A stretch of 64,000 nt of DNA from DYRB01 sp963802205. GTDB taxonomy: Bacteria; Pseudomonadota; Gammaproteobacteria; Chromatiales; Chromatiaceae. Each line of letters starts with the position of its first letter. The first letter of the stretch is position 1. The stretch is from assembly GCA_963802205.1 (NCBI GenBank), contig CAWDHW010000021.1:1-64000 (forward strand), in the 5' to 3' direction. This document shows, piece by piece, positions 9,800 to 19,905 of the stretch. Made by a program: the position numbers and the translations under genes. Under the pieces are notes generated by a model, which saw nothing but the letters and a program-made list of their open reading frames with translations, did not search any database and was not told the DNA's origin.

Positions 9800-10773
9800 T
9801 CGATGATCCGGTCGGCGCGCAGGGCGATGGATTGCGGGATCTTGAGACCCAGCTCGTCCGCCGTCTCGCGATTGACGATCAGCTCGTACTGGGTGGGTTG
9901 CTCGATGGGCAGGTCGGCCGGATCGGCCCCCTTGAGGATCTTGTCCACGTAGCGGGCGGCACGCCGCTGGAGCGCCGGGTAGTCCACGCCGTAGGCCATG
10001 AGACCGCCCATGGCCGCGAAGGGCTTGTACCAGTGCATGGTCGGCAGGCCGCGCCACTTGGCGAGATCGGCCATCTGCTGGGCGTTGTAGGCAAAGACGA
10101 TGGTTGGCAGGGGGTAGAAGGCGTCTGCCTTCCACTCGTCCAATTCGGCGAACGTCGGCTCGAGGTCATTGTCCTCGCGGGTCACGAAGACGCGAATCTC
10201 AAGCCCCAGGGTCTCGGCCGCGGCGGTGACGTCGCGGACATAGACGTCATTCACGCTCTGGGACATGACGGCGCTGGCCAGGACTGCGACGCGCCGGACC
10301 CCCGGCGCCACGGCCTTGAGCAGCTCCAGGCGCTTGGCGTTCAGTTCGCCGGCGTAATAGGTGAGCCCCGTCATGTTGCCGCCGGGGTGGGAGAGGCTCG
10401 CGGCGAAGCCGCCGGCAACCGGGTCGCTGCTTGCGATGAAGACCACGGGGATGTCCTGAGTCGCCGCGTGCGCCGCATCGGCGGTGAGGTGGGTCAGCGC
10501 GACCATGACATCGGGCTTGGCGGCGGCCAGCTCCTGGGCGGCACGCAGCAGACCCTCGTAGCGTGCCCCACCGTGACGGCACTCGATCACCAGGTTCCCG
10601 CCCTCCCGGTAGCCCAGCTCCGAGAGCCCGTCGCGCAGCGGCTGATTACCGCACTCGCCCTCGGTGAGGCCGAGCAGGCCCACCCGGGCTGTCTTCTCCC
10701 CCTGGGCCAGCGCCGCGGGGGCGGCGGCGCCGGTCACCAGGACGACCAAGGCGAGCAGGGACAGGATCGGCAT
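9796..10773 (-). CDS. ABC-type substrate-binding protein (PF04392 family)
   Basis: This 325-residue exported protein has a signal peptide (MPILSLLALVVLVTGAAA, cleavage near ALA-QG). The periplasmic two-lobed binding fold carries the usual PF04392 blocks: RVGLLGL, LVIECRHGG, IPVVFIASSDPV and the phrase GGNMTGLTYY. No permease or ATPase gene is nearby. The coupling to the sensor kinase by a 4-base overlap suggests that the binding protein presents a ligand to the kinase rather than feeding a transporter. ATG 10773 has GGAG 9 bases upstream; an open frame extends to 10899 but lacks a signal peptide at that start. Confidence 0.85.
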   Translation of the reverse strand: MPILSLLALVVLVTGAAAPAALAQGEKTARVGLLGLTEGECGNQPLRDGLSELGYREGGNLVIECRHGGARYEGLLRAAQELAAAKPDVMVALTHLTADAAHAATQDIPVVFIASSDPVAGGFAASLSHPGGNMTGLTYYAGELNAKRLELLKAVAPGVRRVAVLASAVMSQSVNDVYVRDVTAAAETLGLEIRVFVTREDNDLEPTFAELDEWKADAFYPLPTIVFAYNAQQMADLAKWRGLPTMHWYKPFAAMGGLMAYGVDYPALQRRAARYVDKILKGADPADLPIEQPTQYELIVNRETADELGLKIPQSIALRADRIIE

Positions 10774-10921
10774 GACCTTCTCCGCTTTGGGATTTTGCAA
10801 GCATAGACGACGCAGCCGCCCTCTTCCGCCTTGGGCAAGGCGATGCTCGGGACGCATCGGGTGCGCCTTGTGGTGGGTTGTTGTTTGCCAGTGTGCCACC
10901 AGTGCGCCATGGCAAAGAAAA

Positions 10922-11067
10922 GGCTATGTCTGCGTTTGGTGTTGGGCCCTTGCGCCGCAGGCCGCCCCGGAGGTGTAGGTCGGGCTTCAGCCCGACGGTG
11001 GTGTTCGGTGGATACTGCGATGCCCGGTCGGACTAAAGTCCGACCTACACCCAACGCAGACATAGCC
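10922..11067. mobile_element. MITE-like palindromic element, copy 1
   Basis: The element is 146 bp with perfect 15-bp terminal inverted repeats, GGCTATGTCTGCGTT at 10922-10936 and its complement at 11053-11067. Inside, a second pair of arms (10973-10996 and 11028-11050) makes it almost wholly foldable. It has no coding capacity. It is flanked by AAAGAAAA on the left and AAAGAAAT on the right, a near-perfect 8-bp direct repeat. A nearly identical copy occurs at 42133-42277, which proves it is a dispersed repeat. Termini starting GGC with 8-bp duplications are seen in IS1595- and ISL3-type elements, but the parent transposase is not in this window. Confidence 0.85.
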
Positions 11068-11076
11068 AAAGAAATT

Positions 11077-11295
11077 GGCTATGTCTGCGTTAAGTGTTGG
11101 CAGACGCCAACCTGCTGAATCCGGGCGATTTCACTCCTTCTTCCCCCCCTTTTCAAAGGGGGGTAGGGGGGATTTCTTCGCCTTGGCACCGAGCCTACCC
11201 GCCGCCAATCCCCCCTCGCCCCCCTTTACCAAGGGGGGGGAAAATCGCGGGGCCCGCGGCTCGGTGCGGGACCAACCCCTAACGCAGACAGAGCC
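11077..11295. mobile_element. MITE-like palindromic element, copy 2 (longer variant)
   Basis: The termini are the same as in copy 1: GGCTATGTCTGCGTT at 11077-11091 and AACGCAGACAGAGCC at 11281-11295, with one mismatch between arms. The 219-bp interior differs. It contains two C-run/G-run palindromes (about 11144-11163 and 11219-11239) and an inverted pair GCACCGAGCC (11186-11195) / GGCTCGGTGC (11258-11267). It starts only 9 bases after copy 1 ends. AAAGAAA stands before copy 1, between the copies and after copy 2, as expected for tandem or nested insertion into one target. No protein is encoded. Confidence 0.75.
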
Positions 11296-11330
11296 AAAGA
11301 AAAAGGGCCTAGCCGTGAAGCCAAGCCCTT
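11296..11330 (-). terminator. Rho-independent terminator of tRNA-Ile2
   Basis: On the minus strand an 11-bp stem (11320-11330 pairing with 11303-11313, with two G-T wobbles) around a 6-base loop is followed by a T-run (A-run on plus at 11296-11304). It begins 5 bases after the CCA end of the tRNA. The T-run abuts the right end of MITE copy 2. Confidence 0.8.
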
Positions 11331-11334
11331 GTTG

Positions 11335-11410
<76 letters not shown>

Positions 11411-11499
11411 TTGTCAAGGTACTTGAACACCATCCAAGGCGGCGCATGAAAGCAGGCACCCGAGCCGGCCTTTGGTCCCGTTTAACGAGGACACAGGGT

Positions 11500-13344
<1,845 letters not shown>

Positions 13345-13421
13345 GGGATACCTTGCAGCCGCCGGCGGGCGAGTGGATTAAGGGAAAACTACGTATGTTA
13401 GCCGATATTCGGCGTTAGGCT

Positions 13422-15206
13422 CTAATCGGCGATGCTACCGCCCGATTCGGACTCGCCCGGTGGAGGAGTCAAGGCGGCCCGCAGGCGGCGCTTGTCTTCC
13501 TCACTCCACTGCGAGGGGCTCAGGCGATTGAGCAACCCCTGGCGCTCTGTCGCGGCTACCTGCGCATTGAGGGCCGCCAGTGCCCCCACAAACTCTGGCT
13601 CGACCCCGGTGGGTGGGATGTGCCGCAACAGGGCAGGGTCCGCCAGGCGATCCAGGTGGGCGGAGTCCGGCGTGTCACGCCACCGCTCCATCAGCGCGCC
13701 AGCGCTTAAATGTGGCCGGATGGACAAGGCGTCAAGGATGCCAGCCAGAAGCGGGGTTCCAGGGTTGTCCTGTCGCCGCCAGTGGTCCGGCACCCGAGCC
13801 GCTGCCGCGGCAACGCTCGGGTACTGTAGCAGCAGGGCGATGGCCAGCCGCAGCGGGGTGAGTGGAGCCTGACGCGCCTGGCGCCCGGACCTGGGCCGGA
13901 TCGGCGCCTGCCGCGGAGCGGGCGTCGCAGGGGCCAACCCGAGGGCGGCGATCCCCACCACGGCGGCCAGGCGGGCTGTGAGCATCTCCCGCAGCAGGCC
14001 TTGGGGGACCTTGGCGATGAACGGCTCGGCCAGGCTCGCCAGGCGCGCGCGACCATCCAGGGTGTCCATATCGACCTCGGCGCTGAGGTGATCGAAGAGG
14101 CATTCCGACAGGGGCATGGCGGTGCGCACCCGAGCCTCGAAGGCCGCGGCGCCCTCCTTGCGGACCAGGGTGTCGGGGTCCTCGCCGTCCGGGAGGAAAA
14201 GAAAGCGGATCTCCTGGCGGCCCGTGGCCAGGGGCAGGCAGGTCTGCAGGGCCTTCCATGCGGCGTCGCGCCCGGCACGGTCGCCATCGAAGGCGAAGGT
14301 GACCCCGGGGGCACTGGTGAGCAGGCGTTGCAGGTGGTCGGGTGTCGTGGCGGTCCCGAGTGTGGCGACCGCGTAGGGGATGCCGGACTGGGCCAGGGCG
14401 ATGACGTCCATATAGCCCTCGACCACCAGGATCCGCTGGAGTTGGCGGCTCGCCTGTTGGGCCTCGTAGAAGCCATAGAGCTCGCGGCCCTTGTGGAAAA
14501 GGGGCGTTTCAGGGGAGTTGAGGTACTTCGGTTTGTGGTCCCCCAATACTCGTCCGCCAAAGCCGATGACGCGCCCGCGCCGGTCCCGGATGGGGAACAT
14601 AATGCGGTCGCGGAAGCGGTCGTAGCGCTTGCCGTCCTGCTCCACGACCAGCCCGACCTCGATCAGGCGCTCGCGCGCGCTGGCTCCCTCGCCCAGATTG
14701 CGCAGGACCAGATCCCACTCCGGCGGGGCGAAGCCTACCCCGAAGCGGCCGGCGATCTCGCCGGTCAGGCCGCGGGCCTTCAGGTAGTCGATGGCACGGC
14801 CGGCTTGCGGGTGCTCGCGCAATTGCCGCCGATATAGGGCGGCTGCCTCGGCCAGGATGCCAAACAGGGGCTTGAGGTCTGGGCCTGGGTGCTGGCCCTC
14901 TGAGGCGGGGACTTCCAGGCCGGCACGCTGGCACAGTTCCTCGACGGCATCGAGGAAGCCCATGTGCTCGTACTCCATGAGAAAGCCGATGGCGCTGCCA
15001 TGGGCGCCACAGCCAAAGCAGTGGTAGAACTGCTTTTCGCGGCTTACGGTGAAGGAGGGGGTCTTCTCGTCGTGAAAGGGGCAGCACGCCTGATAGTCGC
15101 GCCCCGCCTTACGCAGCGGCACGCGACCGTTGATCAACTCTACGATGTCGGTCCTTGCCAGGACATCGTCGATGAATTCAGGGGGAGTCTGCCGGCCATG
15201 GGGCAA
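13422..15206 (-). CDS. dnaG: DNA primase
   Basis: The 594-residue replicative primase makes RNA primers for lagging-strand synthesis with the replicative helicase. The N-terminal CHC2-type zinc domain shows CPFHDEKTPSF and YHCFGCGAHG. The TOPRIM catalytic core includes RILVVEGYMDVIAL and FAFDGDRAGRDAAWKA. The C-terminal part (from about 440) is the helicase-binding region and is Ala/Arg-rich. The start is the TTG at 15206: it gives the family N-terminus (PPEFIDDVLARTDIVELI), no in-frame ATG lies before the zinc domain, and no clear Shine-Dalgarno is seen, which may limit its translation. It sits 43 bases after yqeY. Confidence 0.96.
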   Translation of the reverse strand: MPHGRQTPPEFIDDVLARTDIVELINGRVPLRKAGRDYQACCPFHDEKTPSFTVSREKQFYHCFGCGAHGSAIGFLMEYEHMGFLDAVEELCQRAGLEVPASEGQHPGPDLKPLFGILAEAAALYRRQLREHPQAGRAIDYLKARGLTGEIAGRFGVGFAPPEWDLVLRNLGEGASARERLIEVGLVVEQDGKRYDRFRDRIMFPIRDRRGRVIGFGGRVLGDHKPKYLNSPETPLFHKGRELYGFYEAQQASRQLQRILVVEGYMDVIALAQSGIPYAVATLGTATTPDHLQRLLTSAPGVTFAFDGDRAGRDAAWKALQTCLPLATGRQEIRFLFLPDGEDPDTLVRKEGAAAFEARVRTAMPLSECLFDHLSAEVDMDTLDGRARLASLAEPFIAKVPQGLLREMLTARLAAVVGIAALGLAPATPAPRQAPIRPRSGRQARQAPLTPLRLAIALLLQYPSVAAAAARVPDHWRRQDNPGTPLLAGILDALSIRPHLSAGALMERWRDTPDSAHLDRLADPALLRHIPPTGVEPEFVGALAALNAQVAATERQGLLNRLSPSQWSEEDKRRLRAALTPPPGESESGGSIAD

Positions 15207-15249
15207 AGCTAGCAGAAGACGGGCGGATTGCAGGCGGTTCGACCTCGAG

Positions 15250-15693
15250 TCAGGCCCCGAGGCGCTGCTTGATCAGGGCGCTGATCGCGCCCATGTCGGC
15301 CCGGCCCTGGGCCTGGGGCCGGATCTGGGCCATGACCTTGCTCATGTCCTTCATACCGGCGGCGCCCGTGGCGGCGATGGCGGCATCGATCAGGGCCGCG
15401 ATCTCGGCCTCGGTCAGGGCTTGGGGAAGGTAGCCCTGGCAGACCTCGATCTCGTAGCGCTCGACCTCGGCTAAGTCCTCTCGCCCGGCGGCCGAGTACT
15501 GGCCGACCGAGTCGCGGCGCTGTTTGACCATTTTGTCGAGTACAGCCAACACTTGCGTGTCGTCGAGCTCGATGCGCTCATCGACCTCGCGCTGCTGAAT
15601 CGCCGCAAGGATAAGACGAACCACCCCCAAGCGGCGCTTGTCGCCCGCCTTAAGGGCGTTCTTCATGTCGTCCTTGATGTGTTGCTTGAGCAT
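15250..15693 (-). CDS. GatB/YqeY domain-containing protein
   Basis: The 147-residue soluble protein consists of the YqeY fold alone. It starts MLKQHIKDDMKNALKAGDKR and has the family phrases RLGVVRLILAAIQQREVD, GYLPQALTEAEI and the closing GRADMGAISALIKQRL. The domain resembles the tRNA-binding tail of GatB. A role in tRNA-dependent amidation or stress is guessed but unproven. It sits between rpsU and dnaG, the frequent position in gammaproteobacteria, and is transcribed with them. Confidence 0.92.
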   Translation of the reverse strand: MLKQHIKDDMKNALKAGDKRRLGVVRLILAAIQQREVDERIELDDTQVLAVLDKMVKQRRDSVGQYSAAGREDLAEVERYEIEVCQGYLPQALTEAEIAALIDAAIAATGAAGMKDMSKVMAQIRPQAQGRADMGAISALIKQRLGA

Positions 15694-15793
15694 CGCCAGG
15701 TTGTCTCGGTGGTGTGCTGGGCGGCGCCGCGTACAGCGGGCGCTGGGCGCCCGGCCTGCCGACGCCGGCGAGCCGAGTGCAGGTAACGACTGC

Positions 15794-16009
15794 CTAGAAC
15801 GGACGCTCCCAGCGGCGGCTCTCGCGGGAAAGCTTCTTGTGGTGACGCTTCACGGCGGCGGCCTTCTTGCGCTTGCGCTCGGAGGTGGGCTTCTCATAGA
15901 ACTCCCGGCGACGAACCTCCGCGAGGACCCCCGCCTTTTCGCAGGAGCGCTTGAACCGACGCATCGCGACTTCGAAGGGTTCGTTCTCTTTGATCCGGAC
16001 GCTGGGCAT
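15794..16009 (-). CDS. rpsU: 30S ribosomal protein S21
   Basis: The 71-residue basic protein starts PSVRIKENEPFEVAMRRFKR and contains the conserved CEKAGVLAEVRRREFYEKPT and the lysine/arginine-rich tail (ERKRKKAAAVKRHHKK). It binds the 30S platform near the anti-Shine-Dalgarno and helps initiation. ATG 16009 is the family start; a GAGGAAGAG lies 10-18 bases upstream. It is the first gene of the rpsU-yqeY-dnaG-rpoD operon. Confidence 0.97.
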   Translation of the reverse strand: MPSVRIKENEPFEVAMRRFKRSCEKAGVLAEVRRREFYEKPTSERKRKKAAAVKRHHKKLSRESRRWERPF

Positions 16010-16094
16010 GACTGAAGGCTCTTCCTCGGGTCTTGGCCACAAAGGGCTGGGGTGGACGGGGCCGCGGACAAAAAGCGGCGTACAAAGATCGCGC

Positions 16095-16123
16095 AGTTTA
16101 CCCGGGACGGCCGCTCAGTGCAA
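16095..16123 (-). promoter_or_regulatory. Probable sigma-70 promoter of the rpsU-yqeY-dnaG-rpoD operon
   Basis: On the minus strand TTGCAC (16123-16118) and TAAACT (16100-16095) are separated by exactly 17 bases, about 85 bases upstream of the rpsU start. This is the best -35/-10 pair in the 317-base gap between rpsU and the DUF1015 gene. I see no gene in the rest of that gap. Confidence 0.5.
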
Positions 16124-16326
16124 AGGTCAAGGCCACGGATAGCGATGAAGCAGAGATCCCGGTGGGAGCAACCATCTCTGTGAGGTCTGTAATCACTGGC
16201 GCCGGCCTCGCCGTGTGCGCCGCGCCTCCGATGCAGGCCACCGTCGATTGGCCATAGGCGCATCTGGCGCAGCGGCTTTTGAGTGTCCGAGGGCGTCTTC
16301 TCGCCGGGCATTCCTCGCACGGCCCA

Positions 16327-17568
16327 TCAATCCAGGATGTGGCTGACCAGTCCGTCGGCGAGCTTGGGCTCAAACCAGGTGGACTTGGGCGGCATGACCT
16401 CGCCGATGTCGGCCACCGCCATGAGGTCGGGCATGCGCGTGGGGTAGAGGGAGAAAGCGACCCGCATCTCCCCGTGATCCACCCGGATGGTCAGGCCCTC
16501 CAGTCCGCGGATGCCGCCGACGAAGTCAATGCGGTCGTCACGCCTGGGATCGACGATGCCGAGGATGGGCTCAATCAGGTTGTCCTGGAGCAGACTGACG
16601 TCCAGTCGCGCCACAGGATCGTCCCAGGGGATGCGCGCCGGGTCCAGGGTCAAACGGTACCAGGACCCGTCCAGGTACATGCCGAACTCCGCTGGCTGGG
16701 AGGGCTGGACGGGCTCGGATTCAAGCTCAACCTTGAAGGGGACCGCGATCCGGGCAAGGAATGCATCGGCGTCCAGCCCGTGCAGGTCGCGCACCAGCCG
16801 GTTGTAGGCCAGGATCTGCATCTCGGTGTGGGGGAAGATCACTGCGAGGAAGGTGTTGTAGGGCTCTTCCCCGGTGTGGTCCGGGTTGGCGGCCCGGCGC
16901 GCCGCAGCGACTCGGGAGGCGGCAGCGGAACGATGGTGACCGTCGGCCACATACAGGGCCCCGAGGGCCTCGAAGGCCTGGGTCAGGCCGTCGATCATGG
17001 CCCTGTCGGCCACCGGCCAGACCTCATGGCGGACCCCGTCCACGGCGGTGATATCGACCTCCGGGGCCCCGGCGGAGACCGCCGCCAGAGTGGCGTCAAT
17101 GGTCTGGGTGCTCGGGTAGACGAGGAAGACCGGTCCGGTCTGAGCATTGAGGGCGTCGATCTGGCGGACGCGGTCGTCTTCCTTCACCGGGCGCGTGAAC
17201 TCGTGCTTCTTGATGCGATCTGCGTCGTAGGCGGCCACAGAAGCAGCGGCTACCAACCCGGTCTGTACGTGCTGGCCCATGGTCAGGCGGTAGACGTAGT
17301 ACCGGTCGCCGGGGTCCCGCAGGAGTATGCCCTCGGCGATCATCAGCTCCAGATTTTCCCTGCCCTTGCCGTAGACCTCAGGGGAATAGGGGTCGATTCC
17401 CTTAGGCAGATCGACCTCGGGGCGGGAGATGTGCAGGAAGCTCCAGGGGCGCCCATCCACCATGATGCGTGCCTCGCTGGCGCTCACCACATCGTAGGGT
17501 GGGGCGGCGACGTTCTCGGCGCGGTTGGGGGCCGGGCGTAGGCCGGCGAAGGGCTTGATCAGGGACAT
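16327..17568 (-). CDS. DUF1015 family protein
   Basis: The 413-residue soluble protein has the DUF1015 pattern. It starts MSLIKPFAGLRPAPNRAENV and continues AAPPYDVVSASEA. It contains SFLHISRPEVDLP, the block YVADGHHRSAAA with a conserved DGHHR, and EPYNTFLAVIFPHTEMQI. The family is widespread and biochemically uncharacterised; DGHHR may form an active or metal site, but this is inference. ATG 17568 has GGAG upstream and begins exactly at the family N-terminus. A longer frame to 17676 is not supported. Confidence 0.9.
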   Translation of the reverse strand: MSLIKPFAGLRPAPNRAENVAAPPYDVVSASEARIMVDGRPWSFLHISRPEVDLPKGIDPYSPEVYGKGRENLELMIAEGILLRDPGDRYYVYRLTMGQHVQTGLVAAASVAAYDADRIKKHEFTRPVKEDDRVRQIDALNAQTGPVFLVYPSTQTIDATLAAVSAGAPEVDITAVDGVRHEVWPVADRAMIDGLTQAFEALGALYVADGHHRSAAASRVAAARRAANPDHTGEEPYNTFLAVIFPHTEMQILAYNRLVRDLHGLDADAFLARIAVPFKVELESEPVQPSQPAEFGMYLDGSWYRLTLDPARIPWDDPVARLDVSLLQDNLIEPILGIVDPRRDDRIDFVGGIRGLEGLTIRVDHGEMRVAFSLYPTRMPDLMAVADIGEVMPPKSTWFEPKLADGLVSHILD

Positions 17569-17700
17569 GGGCGATACTCCGCGGTCAGACTCCGGGTGCG
17601 GGGGCGCGGGCAGGCCCCCTTGGGTGCTTCCATCTGGAAAGGACAGTTCGAGCCGCAAACAAGCGCGACTGGACACAAATAGAACAGCGACCTGGGGCCC

Positions 17701-18717
17701 TCAGCGTGTTGGCGGGGAGTAGAGGATGCCTCCATCGCGCCACAGGGCATTGAGCCCACGCTTGATCTTGAGGGGGGACTGGTCGCCTAAGTTGCGGTCG
17801 AAGACCTCGGCGTAGTTGCCCACCTGCTTGACGATGCGCCAGCTCCAGCCGGGCTCCAGGCCGAGCATGCCGGCGCTCTGCCCATCGACATCGAGCAGGC
17901 GGCGAACCTCCTCGGTCTTGGCCAGTTGGCGGACGGCATCGGCATTGGCGGAGCTCACCCCGGTCTCCTCGGCGTTGATCATGACGAAGAGGGTCCAGCG
18001 CACGATGTCGAACCAGGTTTGATCGCCCCTGCGCACCGCCGGGCTCAGGGGCTCCTTGGAGATGACCTCCGGGAGTATGCGCTGGGCGTGGGCCTCGCCC
18101 ATTTCTGCGCGCAGGGAGTGCAATTGGGAGTGGTCGCCGGTGATGGCGTCGCACTTACCGGCCAGGTAGGCCTCCTTTGAGGCGTTGGCGTCTTTGGTCA
18201 GGACCAGCTCCAGTTGCATCCGGTTGCGAGTGAAGAAGGCTTCGGCGTTGGCAGGGCTGGTGCTGTCCTCGATGGCGCAGACCTTTTTGCGGTTCAGTTC
18301 CACCGCACTGAGGATGTTGCTGCCGCGGGGGACCATGAAGCCCTGGCCGTCGTGGTAGAGAATGCCGACGAAGGCCATCCCCAGATCGAGGTCGCGGGAC
18401 AGGGTCCAGGTGGTGTTGCGCGAGAGCAGGTCCACCTCGCCCTCGCGCAGGGCGTCGAAGCGGTCAGAGTTGTTCAGCGGCACGAAGGTGACCTTGTCAG
18501 CATTGCCCAGGACCGCCGCGGCCACCGCCCGGCAGAAGTCTACATCCAGGCCGGTCCAGAGCCCGGCGGCGTCCTTGTGGGAGAGCCCGGGAACTTCGCC
18601 GTTCACCCCGCAGCGCAGGGTGCCGCGGGCGCGGACGTCATCCAGGGTCGCAGCCCCGGCCTGGGTCAGGAAACCGATCAGGACGAGGCTGGCGGACCAG
18701 AGGGTGAGAGGGCGCAT
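17701..18717 (-). CDS. General amino-acid ABC transporter substrate-binding protein (AapJ/BztA-like)
   Basis: The 338-residue periplasmic binding protein has a signal peptide (LWSASLVLIGFLTQAGA) and opens TLDDVRARGTLRCGVNGEVPGLS. It carries the AapJ-type blocks GLDVDFCRAVAAAVLG, FDALREGEVDLLSRNTTWT, CAIEDSTSPANAEAFF and SKEPLSPAVRRGDQTWFDIV. Family members bind a broad range of L-amino acids and deliver them to the AapQMP permease and ATPase. Those genes are not next to it, so it is an orphan here or works with a transporter elsewhere. Confidence 0.9.
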   Translation of the reverse strand: MRPLTLWSASLVLIGFLTQAGAATLDDVRARGTLRCGVNGEVPGLSHKDAAGLWTGLDVDFCRAVAAAVLGNADKVTFVPLNNSDRFDALREGEVDLLSRNTTWTLSRDLDLGMAFVGILYHDGQGFMVPRGSNILSAVELNRKKVCAIEDSTSPANAEAFFTRNRMQLELVLTKDANASKEAYLAGKCDAITGDHSQLHSLRAEMGEAHAQRILPEVISKEPLSPAVRRGDQTWFDIVRWTLFVMINAEETGVSSANADAVRQLAKTEEVRRLLDVDGQSAGMLGLEPGWSWRIVKQVGNYAEVFDRNLGDQSPLKIKRGLNALWRDGGILYSPPTR

Positions 18718-18781
18718 CGGTGGGTCTCCTGGAAGGGGCTGGTTGGGCTCGACGCTGGGGCGGCGGTTGGCGCGGCAGCCG

Positions 18782-19126
18782 CTACCAGCTCAGCAGGGCC
18801 CATTGCGGGACATTACTCGCGTTGTGGGTCTCGCCGCGGTGCCAGGCCATGTCCCCGGAGCCGTCCTCATCCACCAAATAATACGGGGCGCCGACAGCGG
18901 GGGTGACCTTGACCTGATAGGTGCGGTGGTTGACCTGGTACTCCTGGACCGTGGCGCCTGGCTGCTCGCGCACCGTAACAGTGGGCTCCAGGTCCGAGTC
19001 GCCCACCGACAGGTCCAGCACGGCGCCGTCCAGGACAGGGGCAACACCGAGCCCGATCGTCAGGGCCAGGGCCAGAGTCGGAGCTGTGACGAAGCGGGAC
19101 AACAGGGATGGGTTGGGCTTTGGCAT
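18782..19126 (-). CDS. DUF2782 domain-containing exported protein
   Basis: The 114-residue protein has an N-terminal hydrophobic signal (APTLALALTIGLGVAP) followed by one DUF2782 domain: VTVREQPGATVQEYQVNHR, then QVKVTPAVGAPYYLVDEDGSGD. The family is small, mostly gammaproteobacterial, periplasmic and of unknown function, often found beside polA, which is not seen here. It lies 64 bases upstream of the amino-acid binding gene on the same strand. Confidence 0.82.
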   Translation of the reverse strand: MPKPNPSLLSRFVTAPTLALALTIGLGVAPVLDGAVLDLSVGDSDLEPTVTVREQPGATVQEYQVNHRTYQVKVTPAVGAPYYLVDEDGSGDMAWHRGETHNASNVPQWALLSW

Positions 19127-19368
19127 CGGGCGGACATTGGTTGGGCGGCGCGGCGCGGCTATGGTAGCAGGAAGGCAGCGGGTCGGCGCGGGGTGACCGA
19201 TGGACCGCTGCCCTGGGAGCGGGCGGGCAGACGGGCCATCGTTTCGGCTGGGATTCCCGGAACCTGGCCACGCAATGATACCCTTGCCAACGCAGTGCGC
19301 CTTCCCGTTTCGTCAGGCGCCGGACCGCGTATCGCCGCCATTGACAGGCCCCATTGGATGCCAGCGCC

Positions 19369-19872
19369 ATGATCGCCATCACACCTCGCACCATCTGGTT
19401 CGCCCAAGCGGCGGGCTGCGCCGGCTTGGCCATCGCCAGCCTGGTCCTGACCGTCTGGCTGGACTTGCACCCCTGTCATCTGTGTATCTTCCAGCGCCTG
19501 TTGTTCATGCTCATCGCCATCCTGGCCCTGGTTGCGGCACTCCTGGTCAGCCCGGGAGGCCGGCGCCTTCCGGGCGTGCTGGTCCTTGGCCTCGCGGGTC
19601 TGGGTATCGCCACTGCTGTTTATCAGACCTGGCTCCAGGCACAGCCACCGGGCTCCATCTCCTGCGTCGGCGGTCAGCCCGGTCTGATCGAACAAATGGT
19701 GGAATGGCTCGGGCAACAGGTACCTTCCCTGTTCCTCGCTACCGGCTTCTGCGAGGAGGCAGAGCTGGTTATCTTTGGCCTTTCCCTTGCCCACTGGGCT
19801 CTGTTGAGCTTTACCGCTTGTCTCATGTCGGCGGCCTGGGCCCTCTTGGCTGACCGCCGCACGGGCCACTGA
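19369..19872 (+). CDS. dsbB: Disulfide bond formation protein B
   Basis: This four-helix inner-membrane oxidoreductase reoxidises DsbA and passes electrons to quinone. At 167 residues it has the expected size. The first periplasmic loop pair is CHLC in LHPCHLCIFQR, with the quinone-binding Arg next to it. The second pair lies in SISCVGG and ATGFCEE. Helices are visible around residues 8-27, 40-58, 66-85 and 135-155. ATG 19369 starts the protein five codons inside a slightly longer frame from 19354. dsbA follows 33 bases later, forming a DsbA-DsbB pair operon. Confidence 0.93.
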   Translation: MIAITPRTIWFAQAAGCAGLAIASLVLTVWLDLHPCHLCIFQRLLFMLIAILALVAALLVSPGGRRLPGVLVLGLAGLGIATAVYQTWLQAQPPGSISCVGGQPGLIEQMVEWLGQQVPSLFLATGFCEEAELVIFGLSLAHWALLSFTACLMSAAWALLADRRTGH

Positions 19873-19905
19873 TCCGCCCGCATCCCATTCTGACCGGAGA
19901 TCCCT

